A stretch of 64,000 nt of DNA from Brachionus plicatilis. Lineage: Eukaryota; Rotifera; Eurotatoria; Ploima; Brachionidae. Below are positions 13,401 to 23,753 of the stretch, piece by piece. The DNA lies in the NCBI GenBank assembly GCA_010279815.1, contig QEOQ01000508.1, positions 782,254 through 846,253 on the forward strand, given 5' to 3'. Numbering within the stretch: position 1 is the first letter of the stretch; every line of letters begins with the position of its first letter. A program made the position numbers and the translations under genes. A model generated the notes under the pieces. The model saw only the letters and a program-made list of their open reading frames with translations, made no database searches and had not been told where the DNA came from.

Positions 13401-14203
13401 CATTCTTTTTTTTGGTCCCCAGATATTCGACATGGACAACGGAATACCGGAAGATGCCACACACTTCAAGCCAACTCAGCATTTTACAATGATCTTCAAC
13501 AGTTTTGTTCTAATGACTTTATTCAATGAAATAAACTCGAGAAAAATTCACGGCGAAAGAAATGTTTTCAAAGGATTTTTTGCAAATCCAATTTTTTATT
13601 CTATTTGGATAGTGACTTTGTGCTCACAGGTAATAGTTGAAAAAATGAGAAAAAAAATTGACAATTTTTTTTAACAAAATTTGAATTTAGTTTTTTATTG
13701 TTCAATTTGGAAGCTATGCTTTTGCATGTCACTGGCTTACTTTAGAACAATGGGCGTATTGTATTCTTTTTGGAGTCGGCACTCTCCTATGGGGACAGGT
13801 AACTTAATTGCAAGACTGAAAATTATATTTTATGCTGCCAAATTTTTAGATTGTTACCTCAATTCCAACTCATTCGCTGCCGAAAAAAATAGAAATCGGC
13901 AACGAAGTTCCAAACATTAGCAATTTTACAGGATTTGATGGTGGATCAGACGGCAACGACTTGAGAAAAGGACAAGTGCTGTGGCTTCGAGGCATTGCTC
14001 GCCTTCACACGCAGGTAAAAATTTCCCCAAATCCTACGGCTTTGTTAAAGCTAATTTTGATATAAATTTTCCATTTAAAACGTGAACCCAAAATCCCAAT
14101 TAATTTCGATTATTAAAAATTACTAATTTATAATACTAATCAGGTACAAGTTGTGAAGACGTTTCAAGAACACGTTAGCAAGTCTCCATCACAACAATGG
14201 TAA
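10435..14203 (+). CDS. ATP2B: plasma-membrane Ca2+-transporting ATPase (PMCA-1)
   Basis: P2B-type ATPase that exports cytosolic Ca2+ across the plasma membrane. Exons: 10435-11293, microexon 11368-11391, 11531-13629, 13691-13798, 13850-14014, then terminal exon 14144-14203 (or alternative 16601-16705). Phases agree throughout and give 1104 aa with the microexon. ATG 10435 is chosen because it matches the family N-terminus and its paralogue. TM1-TM2 lie at about 90-146, actuator SLTGE ends near 221, TM4 PEGLP at about 392-396, the phosphorylated Asp of SDKTGT at about 435, and the hinge GDGTNDGP near 770. The tail has the calmodulin-binding start [18 protein letters not shown]. It is convergent with PMCA-2 and nearly identical to it in two internal blocks. 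Family assignment is certain; exon junctions are inferred. Confidence 0.96.
10876..13143 (+). repeat. left arm of near-identical inverted PMCA blocks
   Basis: Two blocks of PMCA-1 are nearly identical in DNA to PMCA-2 on the other strand. Block A, 10876-11144, matches 26326-26594 at all 269 bases. Block B, 11812-13143, matches 24474-25805 with seven differences in 1332 bases (11854, 12003, 12414, 12546, 12585, 12588, 12978). Between and outside the blocks, introns and coding sequence are clearly diverged, with abrupt edges. I compared the lines by eye. Confidence 0.9.
11368..11391 (+). CDS. ATP2B: 24-nt cassette microexon of PMCA-1 (splice site A)
   Basis: A 24-nt segment is bounded by an acceptor (GGAACAG) and a donor (GTAATT) inside the first PMCA-1 intron. 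It codes for eight residues (about VYKGVSTN). Both flanking introns have phase 1, so inclusion or skipping keeps the frame. It lies between the actuator domain and the lysine-rich phospholipid-responsive loop, which is where vertebrate PMCA genes carry alternative splice site A. The paralogue PMCA-2 has a single short intron here with no exon that I can see. Confidence 0.6.
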
Positions 14204-16600
14204 ATTCGATAAACCTAAAGATAAAAGATAAGCATAGAATTAAAAACGTATGATAAATCGATTTTTTAGGCATTTTTGATATTATGTTTATTATGTATAG
14301 CATCTTGATTTTTCTATTGAACATACTGAATGTTTGATTGTACCAAATACCAATAACGATACCAATATATTGCTTGTGGCTAAAATTTGCACCGTTTGAT
14401 TTGTTTCAATGTACTGCGAACGGTGGCTAAAATTTTGCTATTAAACACTACCTGTTTATTGTTTAAAATTCTAATTTTTTGTTTACTAAAATATACATTT
14501 TTCTATTGAAACGTAACTTTCAGCTTTTTTAAAATAAAAAAATTTATTTACCAGCACGTCTGTACCAATGCGAATATGAATGATAAATGTTCAATGTTCG
14601 GGCTATCTCTTAACCCTCTTTTCCTGAACAATTTACATTTATAAAAATAAACATATTTATATTTTTTGTATAATACCATATTTTATATAAAATTTTTCTA
14701 TGTTGTCTTGGTTAAATGAAGAAAAACAGCATGTAAATGTCTATTTATATATAAACTGCTGAATTTCTAAAAATTAGATACCAAAATATTTTGTATATAC
14801 AAATTTCCTCAAAGAAAGCCTTCTGTATTGGTTTTTTTTTCACGATGAAATTTAATGAACACTTTTAAACCAAGAACTTATTCTGGGAATGTATATTTTC
14901 ATAGATGATTGTAACATTACATGAAATTATTTTTTTAATTTTATCTAGTTGAATCAAAATATTAAACGGGGCTGTTAAATTTTGTGGCCAATTGATTATA
15001 TTTTTTATTAGTTAATAATGTGGACGAAAAAAAATTATCTAAATAATAATTTGGTCAGAAAATTTACTTTTAAGGGACAATTTAACCAGATTAACCAGAT
15101 TATTAGAAGCTAGAATTAAATTTTTTTCGATTTCTTATTTTAAAAAGAGAACAATTTAAATCTATTCTTGAATTAATTAATTAAATAGAATGAAATTTTA
15201 ATCAGTATAAATAATTAAAAAGGAAGATTAAAATATTAAGAAAGTTTGTTTTGTTTAAAAAATTAGCTTCAAAAACAAGTCTGATAAAAAAATATAATAA
15301 GTGGTCACGAAATTTACTAGCCTCGACAATTTATAGCTCATTCAAATTATTTTTTTTATTATAATGAAAATGAAAGAAAACATTATTTTATTTTTTCAAA
15401 AATTATTATTTTAGTTTTCATTTTTAAAAATTTTGTATCTTTTTTTTGAAGAATGTTTATAGGTTTTAGTTGGATTTTTAAAAGAAGAAAAAGCCTAGTC
15501 ATAAAAAATTAAATAATAAAAAAAAAAAAAATTAATATCTACGGAAATATAAAAAAGAAAAATTTTAGTTAATATATAATTGTTGATAGCTTTGAAAAAG
15601 AAAGATGAATGGAGATTTTAGATCAATATTAAAATAAATTTGCTTAATTGCTCTTTTTAAACGTAATAAAGTATATTTATATACATTCCCATGAACATTT
15701 ATGTCTAATATTTTTCTTTAATAATTCAATTCTCCTTATCCTTAAAAACATATCTTTATTTCAAAACCTTTCCTTTAGTGCTTTTGGCATTATAAACTTT
15801 AGAACAGAGTACCAAAACAAAATCTTAAAAATTGAGCTATTTTTTTAAAATCTAAAACTCATTGTCCAAAATGCATCAGCTGACTCAAACTTTTTTAACT
15901 CAAATTAAGTATCTGAAAAATCCTGGAAGTTTAGAAATACAGAACTTTTTGTATTTGCAAATTATTAAAATTAAACTGCAGATTTATTGCGAAACTGAAT
16001 TTGCGCAATACAAAGTTTGATAAATTTTTCAAAACGAGTTTTAGATTCAGAAAAAAGCAATTTAAGTTTAAGATTTTTTGTTTTTGTTTCAAAATTCACA
16101 ATTTCGTGCTTTTTCAATGCTGAAATATTTTTAATTCCCTTTTACTTTATTCTGATAAACTTTCCTATACGATTAACTTTTTCTTTTTGTATTTTATAAA
16201 ATTTTTGAACACAAATTCACTTAAAGCTTATCAGCCAGCACTTTTGCATAATTTTTCTTAATTTTTATGCTACTTTTTGCATTCAACTAAAATATTCTTC
16301 ATTTAAAATTTTTTGATTTGACAAAATTTATTAATATAATCAAAAAAGAAAAATATTTTCAAGAAGTGAAAGCTTTTAAAATTATTTTTTGTGCTCAAAA
16401 ATTTTTTTATAAACACCGCTTTTCCGGCATAAAGTCTTGGTTTAAATTGTTAACCTTTGTTTTATGCTAGTAACTTGATTATTCAATTTGAATGAATTTA
16501 TGTCCAACTAATTTTTTTGAACACAAGTTAAGCTTTTTTTGAAAATTTGAAAACTAAATATTTAAATAAAATTTTATTAATTTTTTTCTTCAATTAAAAG
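14204..16600 (+). other. intron / 3' region between alternative PMCA-1 ends
   Basis: 2.4 kb of AT-rich sequence between the two alternative terminal exons. It would be 3' UTR and downstream DNA for the short form, and intron for the long form. Small ORFs at 15648-15848 and 16017-16199 are low-complexity Phe/Leu/Ile/Asn strings without coding character. Nothing else is recognised. Confidence 0.6.
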
Positions 16601-16705
16601 CTTCGTGTGATAAACGCATTTCATGAATCAATGGGAAATTATTCACCAATAACGAGACGACAGTTCCTCATCAACCAAGACTCTCCAAATTTGAGTCGTA
16701 AGTGA
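16601..16705 (+). CDS. ATP2B: alternative terminal exon of PMCA-1 (splice site C)
   Basis: After the acceptor CAATTAAAAG the frame opens as LRVINAFHESMGNY and ends in TGA at 16703-16705, 34 residues in all. This is a clear counterpart of vertebrate PMCA IRVVNAFRSSLYEG, the second half of the calmodulin-binding site. It has the same phase 0 as the nearer exon 14144-14203, which begins [14 protein letters not shown] and stops after 19 residues. The two therefore look like mutually exclusive terminal exons, giving 1119 or 1104 aa. A perfect donor GTAAGT overlaps the end (16698-16703), so splicing to a further exon is possible; I found none downstream. Confidence 0.8.
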   Translation, partial: LRVINAFHESMGNYSPITRRQFLINQDSPNLSRK

Positions 16706-18112
16706 AAAATTTTAATTAGAAAATTTTTCACAATAATGTTTCGTAATGTGATAATATTGTTATTGATTTAATTTTTTTGGTGATTAAAAAGTTTATTTCA
16801 TTGTTTTGAGACCCAATTAACCTAGGATGTCTTTATGTGTTTAAATTTCAAAATTTTATTGCATTGTCTTCTGCAGAGATACTCTAAAAGTTGTAAATTT
16901 AAATTTTTTACAATTCTCTTTATTTAAATTGATGATTAAAAGCATCGAATTTATATTTTATTAAAACTGTTCTGGTATATTTGAACATTTAAAGACAGAA
17001 AACTAAATTTAAATTTATCTTTATCTAGATTAGTTAAAGAATGGTTCATTCTAGTTGTAATTGAAATGAATCATTTTTGTTATGCAACAAATTAATATAA
17101 GATTAGAAGCTTTTTAATTTAGTGATAATTTTTTTTCATTATAGGCTAATTACTATTTAAATTTCTGTATTTTTTTTTCGAGTTAATGAATGTTTTTACT
17201 TTCAATTATTTAAATTTATAAAATTAAATTTTATGATTATTTTTTTAATGCAATATATATTAAAATATCTTACTTTTATTTTCCTAAATTTATTTCTCAA
17301 ATTATTTTTTTTAACATTAATAAAATATTTACTATAACACATTTTTTTTAATTAAGAAATTTTAGAAAGAACAATGCCTCATTTAAAATAAAAATTTTCT
17401 CCCATTTGAAACGGAATGAATAAACTGATCTATTTAAATCTCATTTCGAGTAACTTACTATAGAAATTCGAAAGAAAAAAATTTATAAAATATATTAAGA
17501 AATGTAAAATAGACTAGCAATTGTTTGATGAAACTTTTTTTAATTTAACTGGAACAACTCTCACATAATTATTGTATGAAATTTTTGGTCGATTCGCTCT
17601 TAAAATTGCTTGAATGATAAGTCAATAATAAAATTTAATTTGAATAAGATAAAATGAAACCTATTCCATGAAAAAATACAAAATTATTGTTCTGGAAAAA
17701 AGATAATAAAAAACAAATTTTTTCCTTAAATCGTGTGCTGGTTAAATTTAGTAATTAATATTAATAATGTCTGTTTTAACCAGATGAAGTTCTACACAAC
17801 AATCATATAAGGAAAAAATTTGTTCAAAACTTAAAAGTTAAAGAAAATTTTGATTTTGCAATAGCTTATTTGCTTAAAAAACAATTTTTGACTTGTGATA
17901 AACTTATAGAATGGAAAACTCTAAAGTTTAAAAAATGATTGATTTTTGTTCACTATGATAAGAGAGTTTGTGGATATCATTTATATAAAAATAGGATAAT
18001 TAGAAAAAGAAGAGCTGAAAACTTAAGTTGATATAATGAAAGAAATGCTAAATTTCGGGAATGGTAAACAAGTTTACATTAACAACTATAGGTTAATGAG
18101 TAGATAATTGAA
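16706..18112. other. AT-rich spacer
   Basis: About 1.4 kb of AT-rich DNA downstream of PMCA-1 with no credible ORF, RNA gene or repeat that I can see. Confidence 0.6.
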
Positions 18113-18478
18113 AATTGTGGCTGGTAAAAAAAAAGATCACATAATCGTTGATTTTAGTTAAATTTTTCAACTAGTAAAAAATACGCCGTAGTGTTCACCA
18201 TTTGTACCCATGAAAATTTGCAGTTAATTTGGAAAACACTTTTTAAAAAATATAACGAATAAAAAAACATTATACAGATAAATACTTTTTTAAAATAAAA
18301 ATCAAAATTCAAATAAAATTCATAGTTATCTTTTAAATTTTTTGAAAAGTGTTCTCAGAATTAAATACAATATTTTCATGAGTAAAAGTGGTGAACACCA
18401 CGGAGTATTTTTGAATTTAGCTTAAAAATTTCAGTAAAATCCACGATTATGTGATCGTATTTTTGACCAGCCCTCAAA
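18113..18478. mobile_element. foldback / MITE-like element
   Basis: Imperfect terminal inverted repeats of about 125-130 bp (about 18115-18243 and 18346-18477) surround about 100 bp of AT-rich interior. Matching stretches include GATCACATAATCGT on the left and its complement on the right, GTGTTCACCA, CATGAAAAT and the ends GGCTGGT / ACCAGCC. Arm identity is roughly 80 percent by eye. No coding capacity. No convincing target duplication, so the superfamily is not assigned. Confidence 0.65.
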
Positions 18479-18641
18479 TTTTAAAGATTTTTATGTATTG
18501 ACAAAAAGATTATTCAAAAATAGACAATTTTGATATCTTGACAATTGCTTGAGATATCTCAAAAATCATGAAAAAAATTAAAAAATTTTTTCTGGACAGC
18601 AAAAAAGTCATTAATTAATCTTTATTTTTTGAAATTGTATC

Positions 18642-18678
18642 TATGGATCTGAGTAAATCTTCACTACTCAGATCCATA
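18642..18678. repeat. perfect 14-bp hairpin
   Basis: TATGGATCTGAGTA (18642-18655) pairs perfectly with TACTCAGATCCATA (18665-18678) across a 9-nt loop. Further copies of ACTCAGATC / TCTCAGAT follow up to about 18740. It could be a small palindromic repeat or a mobile-element remnant. No gene is linked to it. Confidence 0.55.
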
Positions 18679-19645
18679 TGATCTGACTAATGATCATATT
18701 ACTCAGATCAGATCATACATGATTTCTCAGATTTCTCAGATAAATAATGACCTGGGAAAAATAAACAAAGTTTAATTTAAATTTTTATAATTCTTTTAAA
18801 ATTATTTTTATCATTTTTTATAATTTTTCTAATCAAAAATAAATTAATTCAATGAAAATAAAAAAAATTATTTGTTTTAATATCTATATTTGAAAATATT
18901 TAAAATTAAATAAAAAAGTACGATATGAAGTAAACAACATAATTGTTAAAAACTTAATTTTTTTTTATTTATTATTAAATATTCTTAATTGTTGAGGTGA
19001 TTTATTTTCATTATGATGAGACGAATGAAAAATTTAAAGTCATACCAAAATACCCATTGTTTTAAAATGTTGTATTTCAATATTAAATAAAAAATATTTG
19101 TGAATTTTTAAAATTAATTCTAAAAAAATAAAAATATAATTAATTTTTTTATTTATTATTAAATGTTTTCATCTTATTTTATCTTGGAAAGTTATCAAGT
19201 AAGCATTTGTTGGTGTTTTCCAGTACTAATTTCAGGGCAATTGGTTGTTAGTGAAAAGTGAGTGACATTTGAGTGAAGGACTAAGCCACTTTACTAAGCT
19301 CAACTCTTTCATGATTTTGAAAATTTCTATTTAAGTTTTCCTCTTCTCGTCCTTTCTTAAGGGAATTTAAATCAAGCTTTGCACGTCTTTGCTCGTATTT
19401 AAAGTGCTGAATCTCAGGAACCAATTTAACACATAACAGTAAAAATACTATGTTGTACAATTTAAAAAAGAAATTAGAGGAAAAATGATACAAGCTTTAC
19501 TCTTAAAGTGTAAATAGCTCTAAACCCCAAACTTCACATTAAGTTTTAATTGGAACCACTGTAAAGATGATTTTAATTTAATTTTATTTTAAATTTTTGA
19601 ATTTTTACTTTTCCTTTTCGATTTTCGTCTTTTAACTCAGCATTA

Positions 19646-19783
19646 GAACCCGAAATTCTGATTTAAGAACAAGGTTTCAAATTCTGATTTAAGAACAAGG
19701 TTTCAAATTCTGATTTAATGAATGTTTGGGTCTCAATCACATCAGATTGATGTGGCCCAGGGGACAAAACAAGAATTTCGGGT
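19646..19783. repeat. 26-bp tandem repeat within a small inverted repeat
   Basis: A 26-bp unit beginning AAATTCTGATTTAAGAACAA is repeated at 19653-19678 and 19679-19704, with a partial third copy to about 19718. The block is framed by ACCCGAAATTCT on the left (about 19648) and its complement AGAATTTCGGGT on the right (about 19771-19783). A hairpin CACATCA-GAT-TGATGTG lies at about 19738-19754. This may be a degenerate non-autonomous element, downstream of the peptidase gene. Confidence 0.5.
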
Positions 19784-19955
19784 CTTTAGGCATCCACTTC
19801 TTTGCAAAGGTAAACGTAAGGGAAATTTGCAATTTTTTTCAGTCGTTTACGTAAAATTAATTTAAACCCTAGTTTTAAAGTACAAATATTAAAATTACAA
19901 ATAAATCAATTTATTAAAATGATAATAGTAATTTTATTTAAGTTTATTAATGTGA

Positions 19956-20874
19956 TTAACATGTTTTTGGAAATCCATTTGCTGGTGATTTTAAAACTCT
20001 GGCTTCAGTTTGAGGACCATATATGCCATCTGCTGAAATTGTATCAGTTGGATTATTGCAGTTCCATAATCTTTGAAAAGCAAGTACAGAAGTATTTCCC
20101 AATGATGTTCCTGGGCAGTTGAAATGAACCACCTAAGAAGAAATTCTATTATACTTGAGAATAAATATATATAAAAGTTTAAATACATCCGAGGATCCCT
20201 GCCATGAGCAACCATATGTTTGCATATAGCCCATCCAACCTGAATAATCACTTATGTCAACTCCATAACCACTTTCATGAGGAGATGAACCTGGCGATGC
20301 AGCTAAAGTAATTCCACATTTGCCTAGTCTGTACCATTTATAAAGCAAAAGTCTATTTTAAAAAATTTAATTCATTTCTTAATTAATAAAATATTAGAAT
20401 ACTGCTGAGGTAAAGTCCTCAAAGCTGAATTAATTGTGAGTGTAACTCCAGCTCTAGCTGCTACAGCCTTTTTAATAGCATTTACCGTTTGTGTTTGAGC
20501 ATAAGGAACAGCAGCAGCGGCCGAGCCGAGATTAATTCTAGTTAGACCTTTCAAGCTAAAAATATTTATTAAATTAAATAAAATTTTTTATTTTTTATCT
20601 TTTTACTTTGACATGAAGCCAGGTTTCAATTGATTCATTTTTGCCACTAACTGAGTAGCTTTATTGGAATAATAATAAAGCTTTTATTTTTTAGACAAAA
20701 AACATTTACCTAATCCCGCTGTAACTCCAGTATTACAGCCTGCATTGTTTAAGACAGTTTGAATGGTTTGCGAAAAAACGCAGTTGGCTAAACAAAAAAT
20801 ATGAAATTTGTCAAAAAAAAATAATTTATTTTACATAGGATGACTATCAGAAAAGCAAAAGTTAGACTTTTCAT
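19956..20874 (-). CDS. secreted M15-type (VanY-like) peptidoglycan peptidase, bacterial origin likely
   Basis: Predicted Zn metallopeptidase that would cut D-Ala-containing peptides of bacterial peptidoglycan outside the cell. Six exons, transcript order: 20835-20874, 20710-20787, 20607-20658, 20403-20555, 20187-20352, 19956-20132. Phases agree, giving 221 aa. Residues 1-20 form a signal peptide (MKSLTFAFLIVILSNCVFSQ). The core has INSALRTLPQQ and WYRLGKCGITLAASPGSSPH, then the M15 zinc motif SPHESGYGVD (His133, Asp140) and third ligand His166 in DVVHFN. A short tail (about 179-217) with QRLWN, DGIYGPQTEARV and SPANGF resembles a peptidoglycan-binding repeat. Minus-strand AATAAA signals lie just past the stop. 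The closest relatives I recall are bacterial, so horizontal gain followed by intron acquisition is inferred. Substrate is inferred from family. Confidence 0.85.
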
Positions 20875-23753
20875 TTTTTTTTAAATTTAATTTTTTACAG
20901 CCATACTTATAATTGTTGCTTTCAATATGATGAAGTTTCATTACAGCTACTGGTATAAGTTTATCTTCAAATGAATCTATATCGTGGGAGAATCACATAA
21001 GAGTAATGAATCTTGCTCGAATAAGATTAGTTTTGATAAAAGTGGCGCTATGTCTTCAAATTAAAATATTTCGTTAAAAAAGCTCGTTTTCTAAACTAGA
21101 ATTCTACTCTGAAAAGCAGATCTTTTAAAGATTCAGTTTAAAAGTATATAGAACAAAGATAATAAATTAAGGCAAAATAAATTTTTTATAGAGGGCCTTA
21201 GTTTTCAGTTTCGAAATAAAGATTAAAAGTTAAGAATCTAAAATTATTTAATAGTGCCACACAATTAACAAACAACTTTTTATAAAAAAATGAATTTTTT
21301 TTGACTCAAATTTATTTCTGATATAATGTTATTACTGCAATTTTTTAGAGCTTCTCTAAAGATTATATTTGGATTATTATTACCGAAATATTATATATCA
21401 TAACAAAAATTATATTTTTATTTAAATATATTGTTTTTAAAGGTATATTTTTGATCAAAAAACATATCTTAAAATTTTGATCTGCTTTTGAATTTTTGTT
21501 CATTAAATTTACCTAAAAATTTGGTAAAAGTTAAAAAATGTGAATTTAACAAACAAATACAGTAAATCCTTGCGAGTTACTTTTGAATCTAAGTTTTTAA
21601 TGCACGCTTATGCAACTATCGATCCCTGTAAAAATCCGCCTCCATGTGCTTTAAAAAGCGGTCTTCAAGTTTTGATGCAGCGAGAGAATTAAAAAAAACA
21701 TGTAATAATGCTGGGTCAAAAACCAAAAATGCTTTTGAGTTACGGTACGGGGTTAAAAATTATGAAAAAAAAAACAAAAATTAAAATAAAATAATTAAAA
21801 ATGCTTTTATTTAAAAAATTATGGTCCAAGATTTAAAATTAAGAATTTAAAAAAAAGTACGTGATTTGAAATTATTTTTTGAAATAGATAAAAAAAAATA
21901 ATATTCCTAATTCTAAGTCCTGCATCATTTTTTAGGATTTATGTTTTCATAAAATAAAAAAATTATTTTAAATTATTTTATTTGATTTGTTTTTTTTTCG
22001 TAATATTTAACCCTGCACCATAGCTGAATTTTTTTAGGTTAAATTTCTAAGAACTTACCGCTTTTGAGACAAAAAAAACGATTTTTTATAAAAATTCGTC
22101 TTTTTAGAAAAAAATTATAAAATAATCGTAATTTTAAGAAATTTTGAGTATAAAAGAAGAGCTTACATGGTCAAAGACTGTTAAAAAAATTTGAAAAATT
22201 GTATAAAAAAAATACAAATATTATGTAAAAAATTGATGTTTAAAGATTTTTTTTCGGAAATTTTTATTTCTTTTAAAAATTTATAAATGATTCTATTTTC
22301 TAGACAAGGTTTCAATCATATAAAGACAAAATCTTCTAGTCTCATAACTTAAACTTGTAGTTCTATATGGAAAGGTAAGTTGAACAAAGAACACATTTTA
22401 TTTCAAGTTTTGATGTTTTTATACAATCAAAAATTAAAAAAATCATAATTACACTTAAATTCTAAAATTATATTCAACATGAAAAAAAATTAATTTTTAA
22501 AAAAGAAAAATTTCCAAAGGTTATATGAGCTTAGTCCAAAAATATCGCAGTGATTTTTTTCCTACTAATCCTCCTAATATTTTTATTTGAAAGGTTTTTT
22601 CACCATAAAAAGATTTAAATTAGATTTAAAATTAAATTAGCATCAAGTATTTGAATATTTCTAAAATTTAAACATAAATATACTTTTGATTTTAATTTAA
22701 GTTAAATTTCAAATTCAGATTTTTTTTTTAATTTTTTAATTTTTATTTTTGAATGTTCGAATTTATTTTATTTTAAATTATGTTTTAATATTCCAAATTT
22801 TATTTTTCTCTCGAAATATCATATAAAAAACTCAGAAGTCAAGTGGTTGTATTTTAGGCCTTCTATAAATGAAAATTTTGATTGTAAATATTGATATATA
22901 AATTGAGAATTTCAGAAGAAATAAAAGATTTCAAAGCTTTTTTAGTTTTTCCATACTAATAAGCTTTATTTATAAACAAGCTATTTTTTGCAATGCTAAA
23001 ATACTCTTTTTTTTTTGAAGTATAAAGCTCCCATTGTCAGACATTAGGTAAATTGAGATGAATAATAAGTTTTAAACAATCGATTGTAAAAAAAGTGTTA
23101 TATCATAAACTTTTTAAGCCAAAGTAGGATTTTATAAATTAAAAAGCTTGTTTTATATTTGAGAATTTTTTGATTATAAAACTATTAAAGTCCAGGGTTG
23201 CTTGATTATTAACTCTTAAGTATTGAATTTTGTCGCATTTTTTCAATTGAATTTATCCATAATAAAATCAAAATTAATTATTGATTAATTAATGATTTAT
23301 TAGGATTAATTTTTTTTTATTTCCATAATTCGGAAATAAATTTAGCTGTTCTTCTTGATGGAAATCAACAAGGCTAAAAGAGGGCTAATCATCTACTTCT
23401 ATGTATGTTTTTATAAAGAATGAAATATCTTATATAAAAGAGTTAATAAAATAACATAACTTGAAGTTATTTTATTATGTTTTTGAAATCTAACAACTTT
23501 TTTAAACTTTAATCTTCAATTTTCAATTCAGAAAATTGCTTCAAAATTTTTTCAGGTATTTTGTCTGTTGTCCAACAAAAAATAGAATATATGTCAAAGA
23601 ATATTCACGAGCTTAAATTTGAATTTAAACTTAGATTGATTTTAATAAAACACAAGTTATTTTTTATTTAAATAATTGGTCAAAAGTAAATATACAAAAA
23701 ATAAAATCAGAAATCTTTCAATTTATTATTTGCGGTTAATTACTAGTGAATTT
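20875..23753. other. AT-rich spacer between peptidase and PMCA-2
   Basis: About 2.9 kb of AT-rich DNA. It should contain the peptidase promoter and the PMCA-2 3' UTR, but no motif is distinctive. Around 21600-21780 (+) a frame is coding-like, with DPCKNPPPCALKSGLQVLMQ, one stop, then KKTCNNAGSKTKNAFELRYG. It may be a decayed fragment. No extra C-terminal exon for PMCA-2 was recognised. Confidence 0.5.

Noticed and set aside
13681..13920. ORF 13681-13920 (+)
   Set aside because: It reads through an intron in the wrong frame. The true exons here are 13691-13798 and 13850-14014.
19281..19493. Minus-strand ORF of 70 codons near the peptidase gene
   Set aside because: No ATG and no splice partner; the charged second half is suggestive, but I cannot support a gene.
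20133..20348. Separate small ORFs at 19991-20251, 20133-20348 and 20372-20554
   Set aside because: The last two are pieces of the six-exon peptidase, which joins them in consistent phase; the first is a wrong-frame overlap of its final exon.
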